DNA of 64,000 nt, from assembly GCA_025266875.1 (NCBI GenBank), contig JALLLT010000045.1:1-64000 (forward strand), given 5' to 3'. Source of the stretch: Fennellomyces sp. T-0311 (taxonomy: Eukaryota; Mucoromycota; Mucoromycetes; Mucorales; Lichtheimiaceae). The notes beneath the pieces were generated by a model that was given only the letters and a program-made list of their open reading frames with translations, ran no database searches and was not told the origin of the DNA. Below are positions 54,501 through 64,000 of this stretch, piece by piece. The position numbers and the translations under genes are program-made. Numbering within the stretch: the stretch's first letter is position 1; every line of letters begins with the position of its first letter.

Positions 54501-57500
54501 TGCATTAATCGTACCATTCCAGCCAGTCCATCATCGTTCGCTTCGTGGATCATAGCAGTTATTGGATTCACCAGCGAAGTTCAAGGATATCAAAATAAGG
54601 TGAAAGAGGCGTTAAATTCCTATTCACATATAATATAAATTTTCTATCAAACGGTATGATCGAATGATCGCTTTTATCTTCGATAGTCCACTTATCTAGT
54701 CAGTATCCCTAAGACTTCCATGTCAAACGAGGTCGCAGCGGAAGTGATATTATTATAATATTTATTCTGTAACACACTGCTAATAAGCCGTTGTTTTCGA
54801 TAATCAGCTACACATGCATCATAAATGTTACTTGTGATGAACGGAAGTGTGGTAGCGTGAACGAGAAAAAAATAAAGTCGTCAAGGCAAGATTTTTATCA
54901 TACAAAATATACATTGATATTCTTTTATGGAAAGGCAATTTTTTTAGTAGCGACATTACTTTTTTGGACACACTGTACGGTGAGGATCTTCCCAGTGAGG
55001 GTTTTCCTGTATGTCCCACCACCTATACTCACTTTTCAATTTCCTATCTACAGTTTTCAATTCCCCCTGCATTCATTATGGCCGGCGAATTGCCTAAAGG
55101 ATGTCGCCTTCGAGTTCCATACTCGTGCATTATAATAATAAATACGCTTTAATCTGTACGGTGAGAATCCGATATATCTTCATTTTGGTAGTGAGTTCAC
55201 GTCTATTTATGCTTTTGAAAAGACCCTGGTAATTTTAAATCCGTGCTGCGCACTGATTGATGATTGATAAGCATTTTATCTATGGCGTTTCCTGTATTTC
55301 ATACAACTTCGACGTGGATACCACAAGAAGAGCATCCCGAAAAGGATATCAAAGAAAACAGGATCAAGCGAGTATATAGCGCTTCCAAAAAGTGATGTCG
55401 CTATCCGAAGAAACCAATGTTGTTCCAAAAAAGGAAGTCACTGTATATTTTATATTATAAAAATTGGGCCTTGTCGACATTGATAGTGACATTATTTTTT
55501 GGAAGTACTGTACAAACATACAAAAGCGGCAAGCTTTGATGAGTTAGTTAGGATAAAATCATTATACCTAAACAAAACCAAACATGCAAAACAATTGTAG
55601 CCACGCTTTGTGCTAAATCGACCCACTGCACACCGAGGCTCCGCCAAATCCTAATATGGTTAAATCTTGTTACGCGCCAATTATTTTCTCAGCCACGATC
55701 ACTCACGCTATGCAAAAGATCCAACAAATTTGATCATTGTCGATTTTACTGTTTTGAGTTCTACAAAGGCACGGTCAAAAAATTTTGGAGCGTAGAATGA
55801 TCTAAAGAACCTACTTGACATTCGCTTTCATAAAACGCATCGACTTGTTTGGGCAAGGAGTACAGCCATACAGGAATCTGCTCAACATACTGACAAACTC
55901 TATTTGAGGCTTAGTCTCGGTACTGAGGCTTGCTGGATCCCGAGTCAATGTGGATTTCAAGCGGTCTGCACGATGTGCAGTAGAACATATTCTTATATTC
56001 GCAATCACAGATGCAAAGCTGATCAACTGTGGCTGTTGCATTCATAACAGCGCATATAACTGGCTTGGTGATGGCGGGATCCAATTTGCAGTCTTGAAGC
56101 GCCATATCTGATAAGGTTCTATCGAATCTGAAGAATGTACTACAGAAGCAGAAGCAGTAATCCTCATTTAGCTTAGGTTAATGCTTCCTCAAATTTTACT
56201 CCTGCTGCTACAAGTTCAAAAAGTACATTAGCAACTTAATTTTATTAAAGATAATACGTCTCTCTATAGATCGGATGAAGTGCATGCGGCAAGCTGTTAG
56301 TGGTGTGTGTCGAAAATCTCAAATATCCTGGGCCCGAGCCACGCGGATATCATAAAAATATTGTGCATCTGAGAAGTATAGAGCCTTTGTCTTTTTCATC
56401 ATATCACGGAGACATCTTCTAAGAAGTCCAACCTATGTCTATCATAAATGGTCAGCTACTTTATTGATTGTCAAGAAGGGTTAATCGAATAAACAGCTGC
56501 GATTCATTGACAATCGGTCAGCGTGCTTCCAGGTCGGAATGATCGCATTCTTGTGTCACAGTATACTCGCGAAGCCATGAATGCATTGCTACTTGAATTA
56601 GAATATGTGTCGAAATCCAGGTATCCTGCGCTTGTATCACGTATACTGTATCCAATCAAATGTAAATTTCAGAGTATCCGCAAGAGCATAAATGTATATG
56701 GACATCCAACTTGGATAATGCTGGATAAGCAAACTCAGCGAATAGTAATGAAGTTTTGGCTAAGGTAATTGGGGGCGAGCTTGAGTGATTTCTGAAAGAC
56801 ATTTCAAAAATGATGAATTGAAATTTAGATTGCGCCGTCTGTCTTCTAACGAGACACTGCCGCTACCATGCCTTACCATACTATACAGGATACTCATAGT
56901 AGAATCGTACATTCTTGTTTTAGACCACCTTTGCTTGTCATTCGATGTATTAAGCGCTTATATACTGCCGTTGATGGGGCCGGCGTTACACATCACCATG
57001 CATACCAAAGGCCAATCAGGTCAGTGACCACATATTTGGTAGGCTGAAAGATATGGATGAACTTCTAAGCTGGAATCAAAATCACGTGTGCTACATGGCA
57101 TACACGATTGTCATCATCGTGGATGCCACCATTTGTAGGAGTAGTAAAGAATCACCGTTTAATTATAGATAAGCTTATCATTTTGGTGTAAGTACATACT
57201 TTGGCCTTGTTTCTGACTCGAAATCAACGATGGCGACTCTCCTTTATACAAAGTAGCATTACTGTCCATCACGGCATGTACAAGCATACATGAGATCTCG
57301 GCTTATCTTTCAGTGTAAGAAACGTACCCACTTTTATTCAGTTCTTAATACTCTAGCAGAAATCAGCACGACAGCAGTAATCTGTATACTTGATATACCC
57401 ACTCAAAATATCGTACCTGTCGTAATCATTTCGTGAATGGCTATCCATAGACTACCTTTACTCTGGAAACCAAACCATGGGATCCAAGCGTCATTAAAAA

Positions 57501-58633
57501 ACCTGGATCCATCAAAGGGGGTAGACAATTGAGTATAGGAGCATACATAATACTTTGAGCCTAGTTTACGATGATCGTCGTGCAATGCATCACCCACAAA
57601 ATGCGCTATACGAAAAGGTATCAGAGAATTCCAAACATACGTGATTGGTATCGCATCTGGCTGACCATTGATACCACTCGATCCATCCAATGAGGACCTC
57701 CTCCATGATTTCCCACCTATCTATACATCTTATATGGTGCATTGGCAGCCACTTTTGGACTCTAATTTAACTTCGTGTTGGCCACTGATAGTCGTCATAA
57801 CCGATTGTTTGATAGCGTACCAGCGCAAAACAGCAAATTCACCCGAAGCAAAACGATCATGGGAGAGTGGGATTTGGCCGACTGTAGAATTGACCAATTT
57901 GCGCAATGGACATGTTCTGTTGACAACGAAATTCCGTGCCATTGTAACGAGTAATATTCACTTTCGAGAATAGGAGGTAAATTACTTACAACAGAACAAC
58001 GATTTTTTGCCAAACAGGAATTGCTGGCTTGCACCAAGTTTGACAACAACGAAGGGTTTTGAGCCTCAGCCAAAAAAAATCGTCATCTCTTTCGATCAGA
58101 AAGTTTTTGACTGTTTCCTAGGCAATAGTTGTTTATGCAGGTAAAGTCAGTCTAGGCGTTCTCTTTATGGACACTATTTCCAAATATGTTTTTTGAAACC
58201 TTTGTACTCGGTCTCATCATCCGAGCAGTTCGATAGCAAAAAGGATAGGAATTGGTGAATATTACGAATATCACCATAAACATAAACGCAAGCGATATCT
58301 ACGCGTGACTAATCAATCGCGAGGGGAGAGCAGAATAATGTCATGACACAATAACGCGTAATTAGTAGTGTGAGCGCAAAAGCAAGGAAAAGCCCCGAAT
58401 TTGTTACAGCAGTTTGTTGCCAAAAGACATATGACCAGAATGGCGGCACCTTTACACAATTGTTTACGATGTGATCGCTGGCGTTATCTCAAGCAGTTAA
58501 TCTCACCGGTGTTCGGGAAAACTGGTAGTCCGGTGACTCGATCAAGAACGAGTCGGCTATTCAAAATGTGAACGTAAAATAAAAGTACACTTGGTTTCTA
58601 TTTTTTTTTTCCTTTCACTTAAGAACTGTTTTC
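54501..58633. other. Gene-poor spacer
   Basis: About 4.1 kb of AT-rich DNA. Minus-strand frames at 55911-56105 (ICDCEYKNMFYCTSC) and 57403-57690 look protein-like but are unassigned and interrupted. Two ACGCGT hexamers (58301-58306, 58354-58359) lie about 300 bp before the MFS gene. No RNA gene was recognised. Confidence 0.4.
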
Positions 58634-60486
58634 ATGCAAGCATCAACGAGCGCAGATATAGCAACGTTGGCAGAAGATCCTAAAGGGAAAAGCGACGAGC
58701 AAACCCCGCTTTTGCGCCAATTTATTACCAAGACAAAACGCCAAGCATCAGAGTGGTATGTGATCGCTCTACTGTTTTTTGTCATGCTTTCAGTAGCGTA
58801 AGTCTTCGCTCTTAATTTTTATACTTGATACGAACTGACTTTATGTAATAGATCTGTGTTTGCCCCGCTACTACAGTTTTATACCGAAATCTTTTGCAAT
58901 AGGTAAAAGTTGCCCAAGGGAAAAAATAGTAGCGATCGTTACACAATCAGGATGTTCACAATCCTATGGCAACAGATATTATGGTGCAACCGGTGATGAT
59001 CAGATAGACGGCGATGATATACCTATCCAAGACTGTTCTATTCCCGAAATTCAAGAAACTGTTGCCTCCGCTCAAGCTGTCATCCAGACATTAAATTACG
59101 GATCATGTTTGTGTCATTTTCTTTTGTGGCCAGGGGCGGCCCTAGTAATTCTGTTACATCTTTTTAGCACTCTTAACTGTGAGTTATTATGGGCATCTGA
59201 CCGATCGGAAAGGGAATCTCCATGTTATTCGCTTATCGATCTTGGGCTTGTTTTGCATGGTGGGATGCATTGTTTCAACAGCACTGTTTCAACACTATAT
59301 TGGCATTGGTCTCATTTTCCTTGGCCCCTTGCTTCGTGGTCTTCTCGCTGGCGACAGTTCCTTCATGGCGGCTATTCAAGGTTATATTTCCGATTGCACA
59401 TCCACGACAAGAAGGTTCGACATTTATAAAATGATCCATTTTACAAGCGCTAATTTATCGATAGAACTACTGTTTTCGGTCGCATGATGGCATCAATGTT
59501 AGGTGGTGTTATGGTTGGTAAGCTGAAGCTCAGGTTTTAAAATTGCCGAGATATCTCAATATACATCTTAGGCGCCAATATTTCCAGTGCGATTATTAAG
59601 GTATGTCTGAATAATCTATATAAAAAAAGGGGTATGGCTAATGTGATTTTGTTATGTACAGAATACTGGTGACATCAATAAGGTGTTCTACATGTCCTTC
59701 TTTGTCCTTGGTTTCTCTATTCTATGCACCTTCCTTATACCTGAAGATCCACGTCTTGTCAGCTCTGCAGAACACAAAGAAGTATCATTCTGGGATCAAA
59801 TCAACGCATATAAATCCATCAAGATCCTCTTTTCCGTTGAGAAACGACAAGGTTCACGTTATGCACTTCCACTGGTTGCATTATCCCAATTCATGTTGGC
59901 TGTAATTGCACTTCCGCCATTTTTGCTCTATGCCATGCTGGAATTCCACTGGACAGCTTACGAAGGCGGATACTTTGTCAGTCTTATGGCACTCCTTCGA
60001 CTGCTTATGCTGCTTGTGATTTTCCCGTTATTGACGAAGTTGTTTATGGGGCCGACAGAGCAAGAGCAATGGAAGTTCAATATCTGGGTATTGCGCATTA
60101 CGTGTGCCATGGAAGGCTTTGGATTACTCGTGGTTGCCATGTCTGGTAATGCACAGCAATTTTTGATAGGACTTATTAGTGGATCTTTTGGCATTCTGGG
60201 TCAGCCAGCCATTAGAGCGATCCTCACAACATCGGTGGATGCAGCAGATGTCGGAAAAGTATTGGGTGCTATGGCCACAATGGATGCGGTTGCATGTAAG
60301 TGTTCGGATCGTCATGGAGTGCTGGATTGGGGCTAAGCACACGTATATTTAGTATGTCTTGCGCAATTCGGCCTAAATGCGCTTTACAGCGCAACAGTGA
60401 AATTCATGCCTTCTTTGACATTCTACGTATGCGCGGTTGTAGGATTTATTAGCATGCTTTTGGGATGTTTTGCTCGCCAACATTAA
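58634..60486 (+). CDS. Major facilitator superfamily transporter
   Basis: Exons 58634-58797, 58852-58902, 58976-59106, 59168-59414, 59465-59517, 59572-59600, 59662-60295 and 60353-60486 join in frame to 480 residues. Membrane segments begin at WYVIALLFFVMLSVASVFAP. A loop after TM1 carries acidic and Cys residues (DDQIDGDDIPIQDC). The MFS loop-2/3 motif reads YYGHLTDRKGNLHV, and about twelve hydrophobic segments can be counted. N-terminal residues (EDPKGKSDEQTPLLRQ) include a dileucine-like sorting motif. The style resembles the MFSD14/TetA-like or SLC46 groups; the substrate is unknown. An 8-exon structure with a 29-nt exon is notable. Confidence 0.87.
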
Positions 60487-60570
60487 ATCTGTATATTTTT
60501 TCTCGCTCTAAATTATCTACATTTGTTAAGAAAACACACAATTATTTAAAGAATATAATGGTTTCGGCTG

Positions 60571-61068
60571 TTAACTTGTTGGCAGCGTCAATACGCTTGT
60601 GGGTGTCATGGCGACACTGGAGGTGATGGTGTCATTGGGCATAGTTGTGGTCAGTGCTTTGCCAAGACCAATCATGATAAAGGCAAGAGCAAGCAACGTG
60701 CCTATGGTAATCATAAACATGGCAGCAAGACAGCTCTTAGCTGAACGACGGTTTTCGTATGGAGGACGATCGTTCAAGTAAAAGCCATCCACATCTTCCT
60801 CAGCGACGGCGGTAGAGACAGGTGAAGGGGGTTCCTGCTTTTCCTCTGTGTTACCATGGACTGCATTGGTGACATGATTAGAAAGACGCCGGAACACGCG
60901 GGTAAGGGCGGAGCTAGACGAGGCTTGCTGCTGTTCTGGAAGGGGCATGTCAATCGTATGGCCAAGTGGAGGCGCAGAACCCTTGGAGGAGCAAGGGGAT
61001 GTGACATCGTGGGCCACGGACGGTTGCCATTGGTAGTGGATCTGCGATGGCCCGGTCTCAGTATGCAT
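60571..61068 (-). CDS. Single-pass membrane protein of unknown function
   Basis: Single exon, 165 residues. The first 110 are polar, Ser/Pro-rich with a QQQASSSSALTRVFRRLSN segment. One strong membrane span follows (SCLAAMFMITIGTLLALAFI), then a short Thr/Ser-rich tail. Probably a type II or tail-proximal anchored protein with the N-terminus in the cytosol. It converges on the MFS gene (84 bp between stops). No family recognised. Confidence 0.6.
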   Translation of the reverse strand: MHTETGPSQIHYQWQPSVAHDVTSPCSSKGSAPPLGHTIDMPLPEQQQASSSSALTRVFRRLSNHVTNAVHGNTEEKQEPPSPVSTAVAEEDVDGFYLNDRPPYENRRSAKSCLAAMFMITIGTLLALAFIMIGLGKALTTTMPNDTITSSVAMTPTSVLTLPTS

Positions 61069-62557
61069 GCAAAGAGGATGTTTTATAAAAAAAAGGAGGG
61101 AATGAAATAAAGAGGAAGGGGAATGGAAACGAATTGTTCACACAATGTAATAGCTTATTCAAAGGAGCGTCAAGGAGTTATCGAAGGAGAAAGTGAGAGT
61201 AGAGGTATACATGGCTGGTATCGGCTGGAAACCCTATCCCAGTTGAAACAATAACGTGCACAAGGGCAGGTGAGTTTTGAAGGCCGAGAAGGGGCCGATA
61301 AAAGAAGACTTTTTGCCGGAAACGACACCGAAATTGGTAAGCTATCTTCTTTTCACTTGTCTTAAACAGTGCGCACATATAGTAGCTGGATCATAAACGC
61401 TAAGCTTTTCAGTATATGCAACCGATCGAGCGGCCGATCACAAGGTATATTAATACTAACCCCCAAGTTTGTAAAATCTCCCCGGTTGTTGTCGACCACC
61501 GTTAATAACTTGTTACGGGATCACCCCGTTGGTTAAGTTATTTAACGAAAGAGAATGAAAACCAGGGAGCTAAGAATCGTGTGTTGAGCTGGGAGGTAAA
61601 CTGTCACGGAGACAAAACAAAAGCGATGGTTGGTATCGCCATGTTATTGGATTCTGCGATCAGCAAGGCACAGGGTTGATCAACATTTGACTATATAGGA
61701 CACTGAAATTGCTAGCACATAAACTATCAGATAATGTGATAAAGTGAGCAAGACCCTGACGGAGAAACGTCAAAGCGATGTAGTAGCTTTACCGTTTTAA
61801 TTATTCCGAGCCACAAAGGAGCATTTTCCCAAATGCACGAGTCAAGTAGAATCACAGGCAAGGGGCAAATAAAAAAATTGGAATATGTACAACGAAGAAG
61901 TAGTCTACTTTGTGTCTGCTTTATTATTTTGCATATGCGCACATACATAACAGTCAGGAAATTAAAAAAAAAAGTTAAAAGGAAAAAAGAGAGAGGAATA
62001 TGATACACAAATTCAGTAACACGTCGTCTATAGCACACAAGAAGAAGCGAAAATAGAGCGAGAGTAAAAGAGGTAGGCTCTTAGAAAAACATAGAACAAA
62101 TAAAATCGCAACAAAAAAATTAAGCCAAAGTTGCGGCCGCGGGTAAGAAGGTGAAAAAGGCATGATGTTGTACAAGCAGAGCTAGGGATGAAAAAAGAGC
62201 AGTTGTGGTTTAGCGGCCATGGTATGGCCTGCATAGGTAATGAAAACTTAAGGAGAGAACAAATAACATCCTGTTGAAGGAGATATGAGGAAGAAAAAAT
62301 AGAGAGCGGATAGGTGTTGACGTGTACAATATAGAACGTGAAATTCAAAGTAGAGAAAATACGCTGCTTCGAAAAGCATATGAATGCCCGGTTGGAAGGG
62401 GAACGGGTTACAAAAGGGGAAGTGAAGAGTAGTAAGCAAGAAACATCTCGATATGTTAGTTAGGTGTTAGAGAAATAGAAAGGGAGACAAGGGGTAGGAA
62501 AACCATAGAGTCGGATATTACTCCGAAAATGAAATGAAAAAAAAAGAAGGATGGCCT
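61069..62557. other. Intergenic spacer, purine-rich
   Basis: About 1.5 kb, strongly purine-biased on the plus strand, probably promoter and long leader of the membrane protein (right to left) and 3'UTR of the polyQ gene. Minus-strand frames here are low-complexity Leu/Phe/Ser artefacts. No RNA gene seen. Confidence 0.4.
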
Positions 62558-63283
62558 TCAAGGCGTTGGTTTCGGTAACGATGTTGATACCTTGCTTTTC
62601 GGTGTAGACGGGCTTCCAGGCACGACTATGGAGGACGATGCTGTAGTAGTGACTGGTGTCTGGGGTGTACGGAATATATTGATTTCCGCGTCAAGTCGAT
62701 GAAGACTACGCTCAAGGTGCCGAACTTGTGCCTTGAGGTCATCGTACGCAATACTAAGCTCGCGATCGACATCATCAAGATGTTCTTCGGTAGCAGATTC
62801 CAATGGGTGCACCGTAAACGCATTTCGGAGCGAATGAAGAACAATATCGATGGTAGCCCATTCATCTCTCAAATGATGCAAATCTTCTTCCATGCTATTG
62901 ACAGTGGCAACATCTTGGGTAACAACTGGAACCAGTTGTTGTTGATCCATCTGTTGTTGCTGCTGCTGATGCTGTTGTTGTTGTTGTTGCTGCTGTTGTT
63001 CTGGTTGCTGTTGAGATGATCTTCTTGTATTGTTAGGTCTAATGGAGGAACGACGACGAGGAAGCATATCTTGTTGGCAATAGCGCTTCTTGCGAGATGG
63101 TTCGAGAGGTGAGGCTTGATAAACTCTACGTTTCTTGTTTGAATTGCAAGCCGGTGTAAGGCTATCTACAAACAAGCATGTATCGGTACGATGCCAGTGT
63201 GTTCCTGATAACGCGAGGGATCCCGAGTCCTGGTGATGAAAGTGCAAAGGAATAAAACAAGCGATGTCCATGCGTTTAAACAA
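62558..63283 (-). CDS. PolyQ and coiled-coil protein of unknown function
   Basis: Single open frame, up to 241 residues (start may be ATG 63283, ATG 63271 or the downstream MLPRRRSS). Basic nuclear-signal-like motifs (NKKRRV, SRKKRY, PRRRSS) precede a Gln-rich tract of about 30 residues. A charged coiled coil follows (LRDEWATIDIVLHSLRNAF, LKAQVRHLERSLHRLDAEI), then a Thr/Ser/Pro tail. The layout suggests a nuclear regulatory or adaptor protein. No catalytic motif. Family not recognised. Confidence 0.6.
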   Translation of the reverse strand: MFKRMDIACFIPLHFHHQDSGSLALSGTHWHRTDTCLFVDSLTPACNSNKKRRVYQASPLEPSRKKRYCQQDMLPRRRSSIRPNNTRRSSQQQPEQQQQQQQQQHQQQQQQMDQQQLVPVVTQDVATVNSMEEDLHHLRDEWATIDIVLHSLRNAFTVHPLESATEEHLDDVDRELSIAYDDLKAQVRHLERSLHRLDAEINIFRTPQTPVTTTASSSIVVPGSPSTPKSKVSTSLPKPTP

Positions 63284-64000
63284 GACTGAAAATACGCGTT
63301 TTTGAAATAAGGGGGGTTGGGAAAGAGAGAGAAAGACCTATTTGTATGGAAGAATATGAATAAAAAATGAGAGAAGAAAGAAGGAGTCAAGCTACAGAAC
63401 GAAAAGAAAGCGACGTTTCCCTGATGAGGCTATATATCCTGATGAAGCAGTCGTGCGCTTGGTCTGTCACTCTTTTATGCCAGTTTTAAAAACCTTCCAG
63501 CCACAAGTGATTACATATTATATGTACCTGGGAAAGCCAATGCATAGGTTGTCCTCCTGATTTGGAGAATATTTACATCCAGTAGCTCGCCAAGCCAGAC
63601 TTTGCGTGGCGCTCCTTCTGCATGCGCCTCATATTGGACCCTGAGAACCCCCAAACTACTTCCCTCCGCCCGCGTTTACTCTTCGTCTGCTCCTTTTCAT
63701 GCATAGATTTTACATAAACGGTTGCTCGTCCGCACGCTCGTGATAAGTTCCACGGTTTATCAAAAAAAAAACCTCCTGCCGTAAAAAAAAACCCCGTTAT
63801 TGTATCTCTCTCATTTCTGAGACGACACGAGATTACCCCCTTTTGCTCTTCCATGCTCTATAACATATTACAAAGACACTCAAGAACATTCCGCTTTGAA
63901 TAAATGTTATAGATCGTCAACATATATACGCTTTTACACGTTCATATAGTGAAACACGTGCATGACGCTGTAAATGATGTGATCGTTGCAAAACTTTGGA
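63284..64000. other. Right-edge intergenic DNA
   Basis: Promoter side of the polyQ gene. A paired A-run region (CAAAAAAAAAACC and GTAAAAAAAAACC) at about 63759-63794. Nothing coding or RNA-like could be supported before the window ends. Confidence 0.4.

Noticed and set aside
58301..58359. Two ACGCGT motifs before the MFS gene as MCB elements
   Set aside because: They are 48 bp apart and about 280-330 bp upstream of a transporter with no cell-cycle link. They show that single ACGCGT hexamers occur by chance, so only the tight DNMT1 pair was called.
58860..59429. 189-codon plus-strand frame as an independent gene
   Set aside because: Only its middle part is exon 3 of the MFS transporter; the rest reads through introns and off-frame sequence.
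62028..62439. Minus-strand Phe/Leu/Ser-rich frames as small membrane proteins
   Set aside because: They arise from a purine-rich plus strand; overlapping frames look alike and none has a start context or conservation cue.

Overview
The window is fungal nuclear DNA. Genes are spliced with short GT-AG introns (mostly 45-75 nt, often with a CTAAC/CTAAT branch-like site), intergenic DNA is AT-rich, and the gene set is typical of a filamentous or early-diverging fungus. The protein flavours (an expanded exonuclease family, a maintenance-type DNMT1, a CLASRP splicing factor, SAD/GIN4-type kinase) suggest Mucoromycota, probably Mucorales. That placement is inference from protein character, not from a database search.

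Layout. 1-2972: 3' part of a DEDDy exonuclease fusion gene, apparently frame-damaged near 2150-2200. 3182-6230: a complete PIF/Harbinger DNA transposon with two convergent genes (DDE transposase and Myb/SANT-like protein), near-perfect 28-bp terminal inverted repeats and a 3-bp flanking repeat. 6454-10304: a DNMT1-type cytosine-5 methyltransferase with an N-terminal CUE-like module ahead of RFTS-BAH-BAH-MTase; two MluI cell-cycle boxes lie just upstream. 10953-20006: housekeeping block with coatomer beta (+), mitochondrial ATP synthase delta (-), an RRM/NCOA5-like RNA-binding protein (+) and glucose-6-phosphate isomerase (-). 20007-27302: about 7 kb of gene-poor DNA with a dead LINE reverse transcriptase, a 42-nt poly(A) tract and a candidate MITE.

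27303-33850: Cu/Zn superoxide dismutase (+), a SAD/GIN4-type kinase (-) and a Zn2Cys6 transcription factor (-). 33851-38005: another gene-poor, AT-rich island. 38006-48844: dense gene cluster: a 64-aa small protein, a 729-aa orphan fungal protein, a ROG1-like lipase, ribosomal protein uS8 (RPS22), a DMT transporter, CLASRP, a Yippee protein and an ABHD10-like hydrolase. The uS8 intron contains a box H/ACA snoRNA whose 5' pocket fits 18S rRNA around yeast position U106, i.e. the snR44 equivalent. 49246-58633: one intact TPR/F-box/LRR gene (Pof3/Dia2-like) among decayed F-box/LRR relics and gene-poor DNA. 58634-63283: an MFS transporter and two uncharacterised proteins, one single-pass membrane and one polyQ/coiled-coil.

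There is no operon-like logic. The most notable functional units are the self-contained Harbinger element, the uS8-snoRNA host-gene pair, and the DNMT1 gene, whose CUE-like N-terminus and MCB promoter fit replication-coupled, ubiquitin-linked maintenance methylation. Exon coordinates were joined by hand from splice signals and reading-frame continuity.
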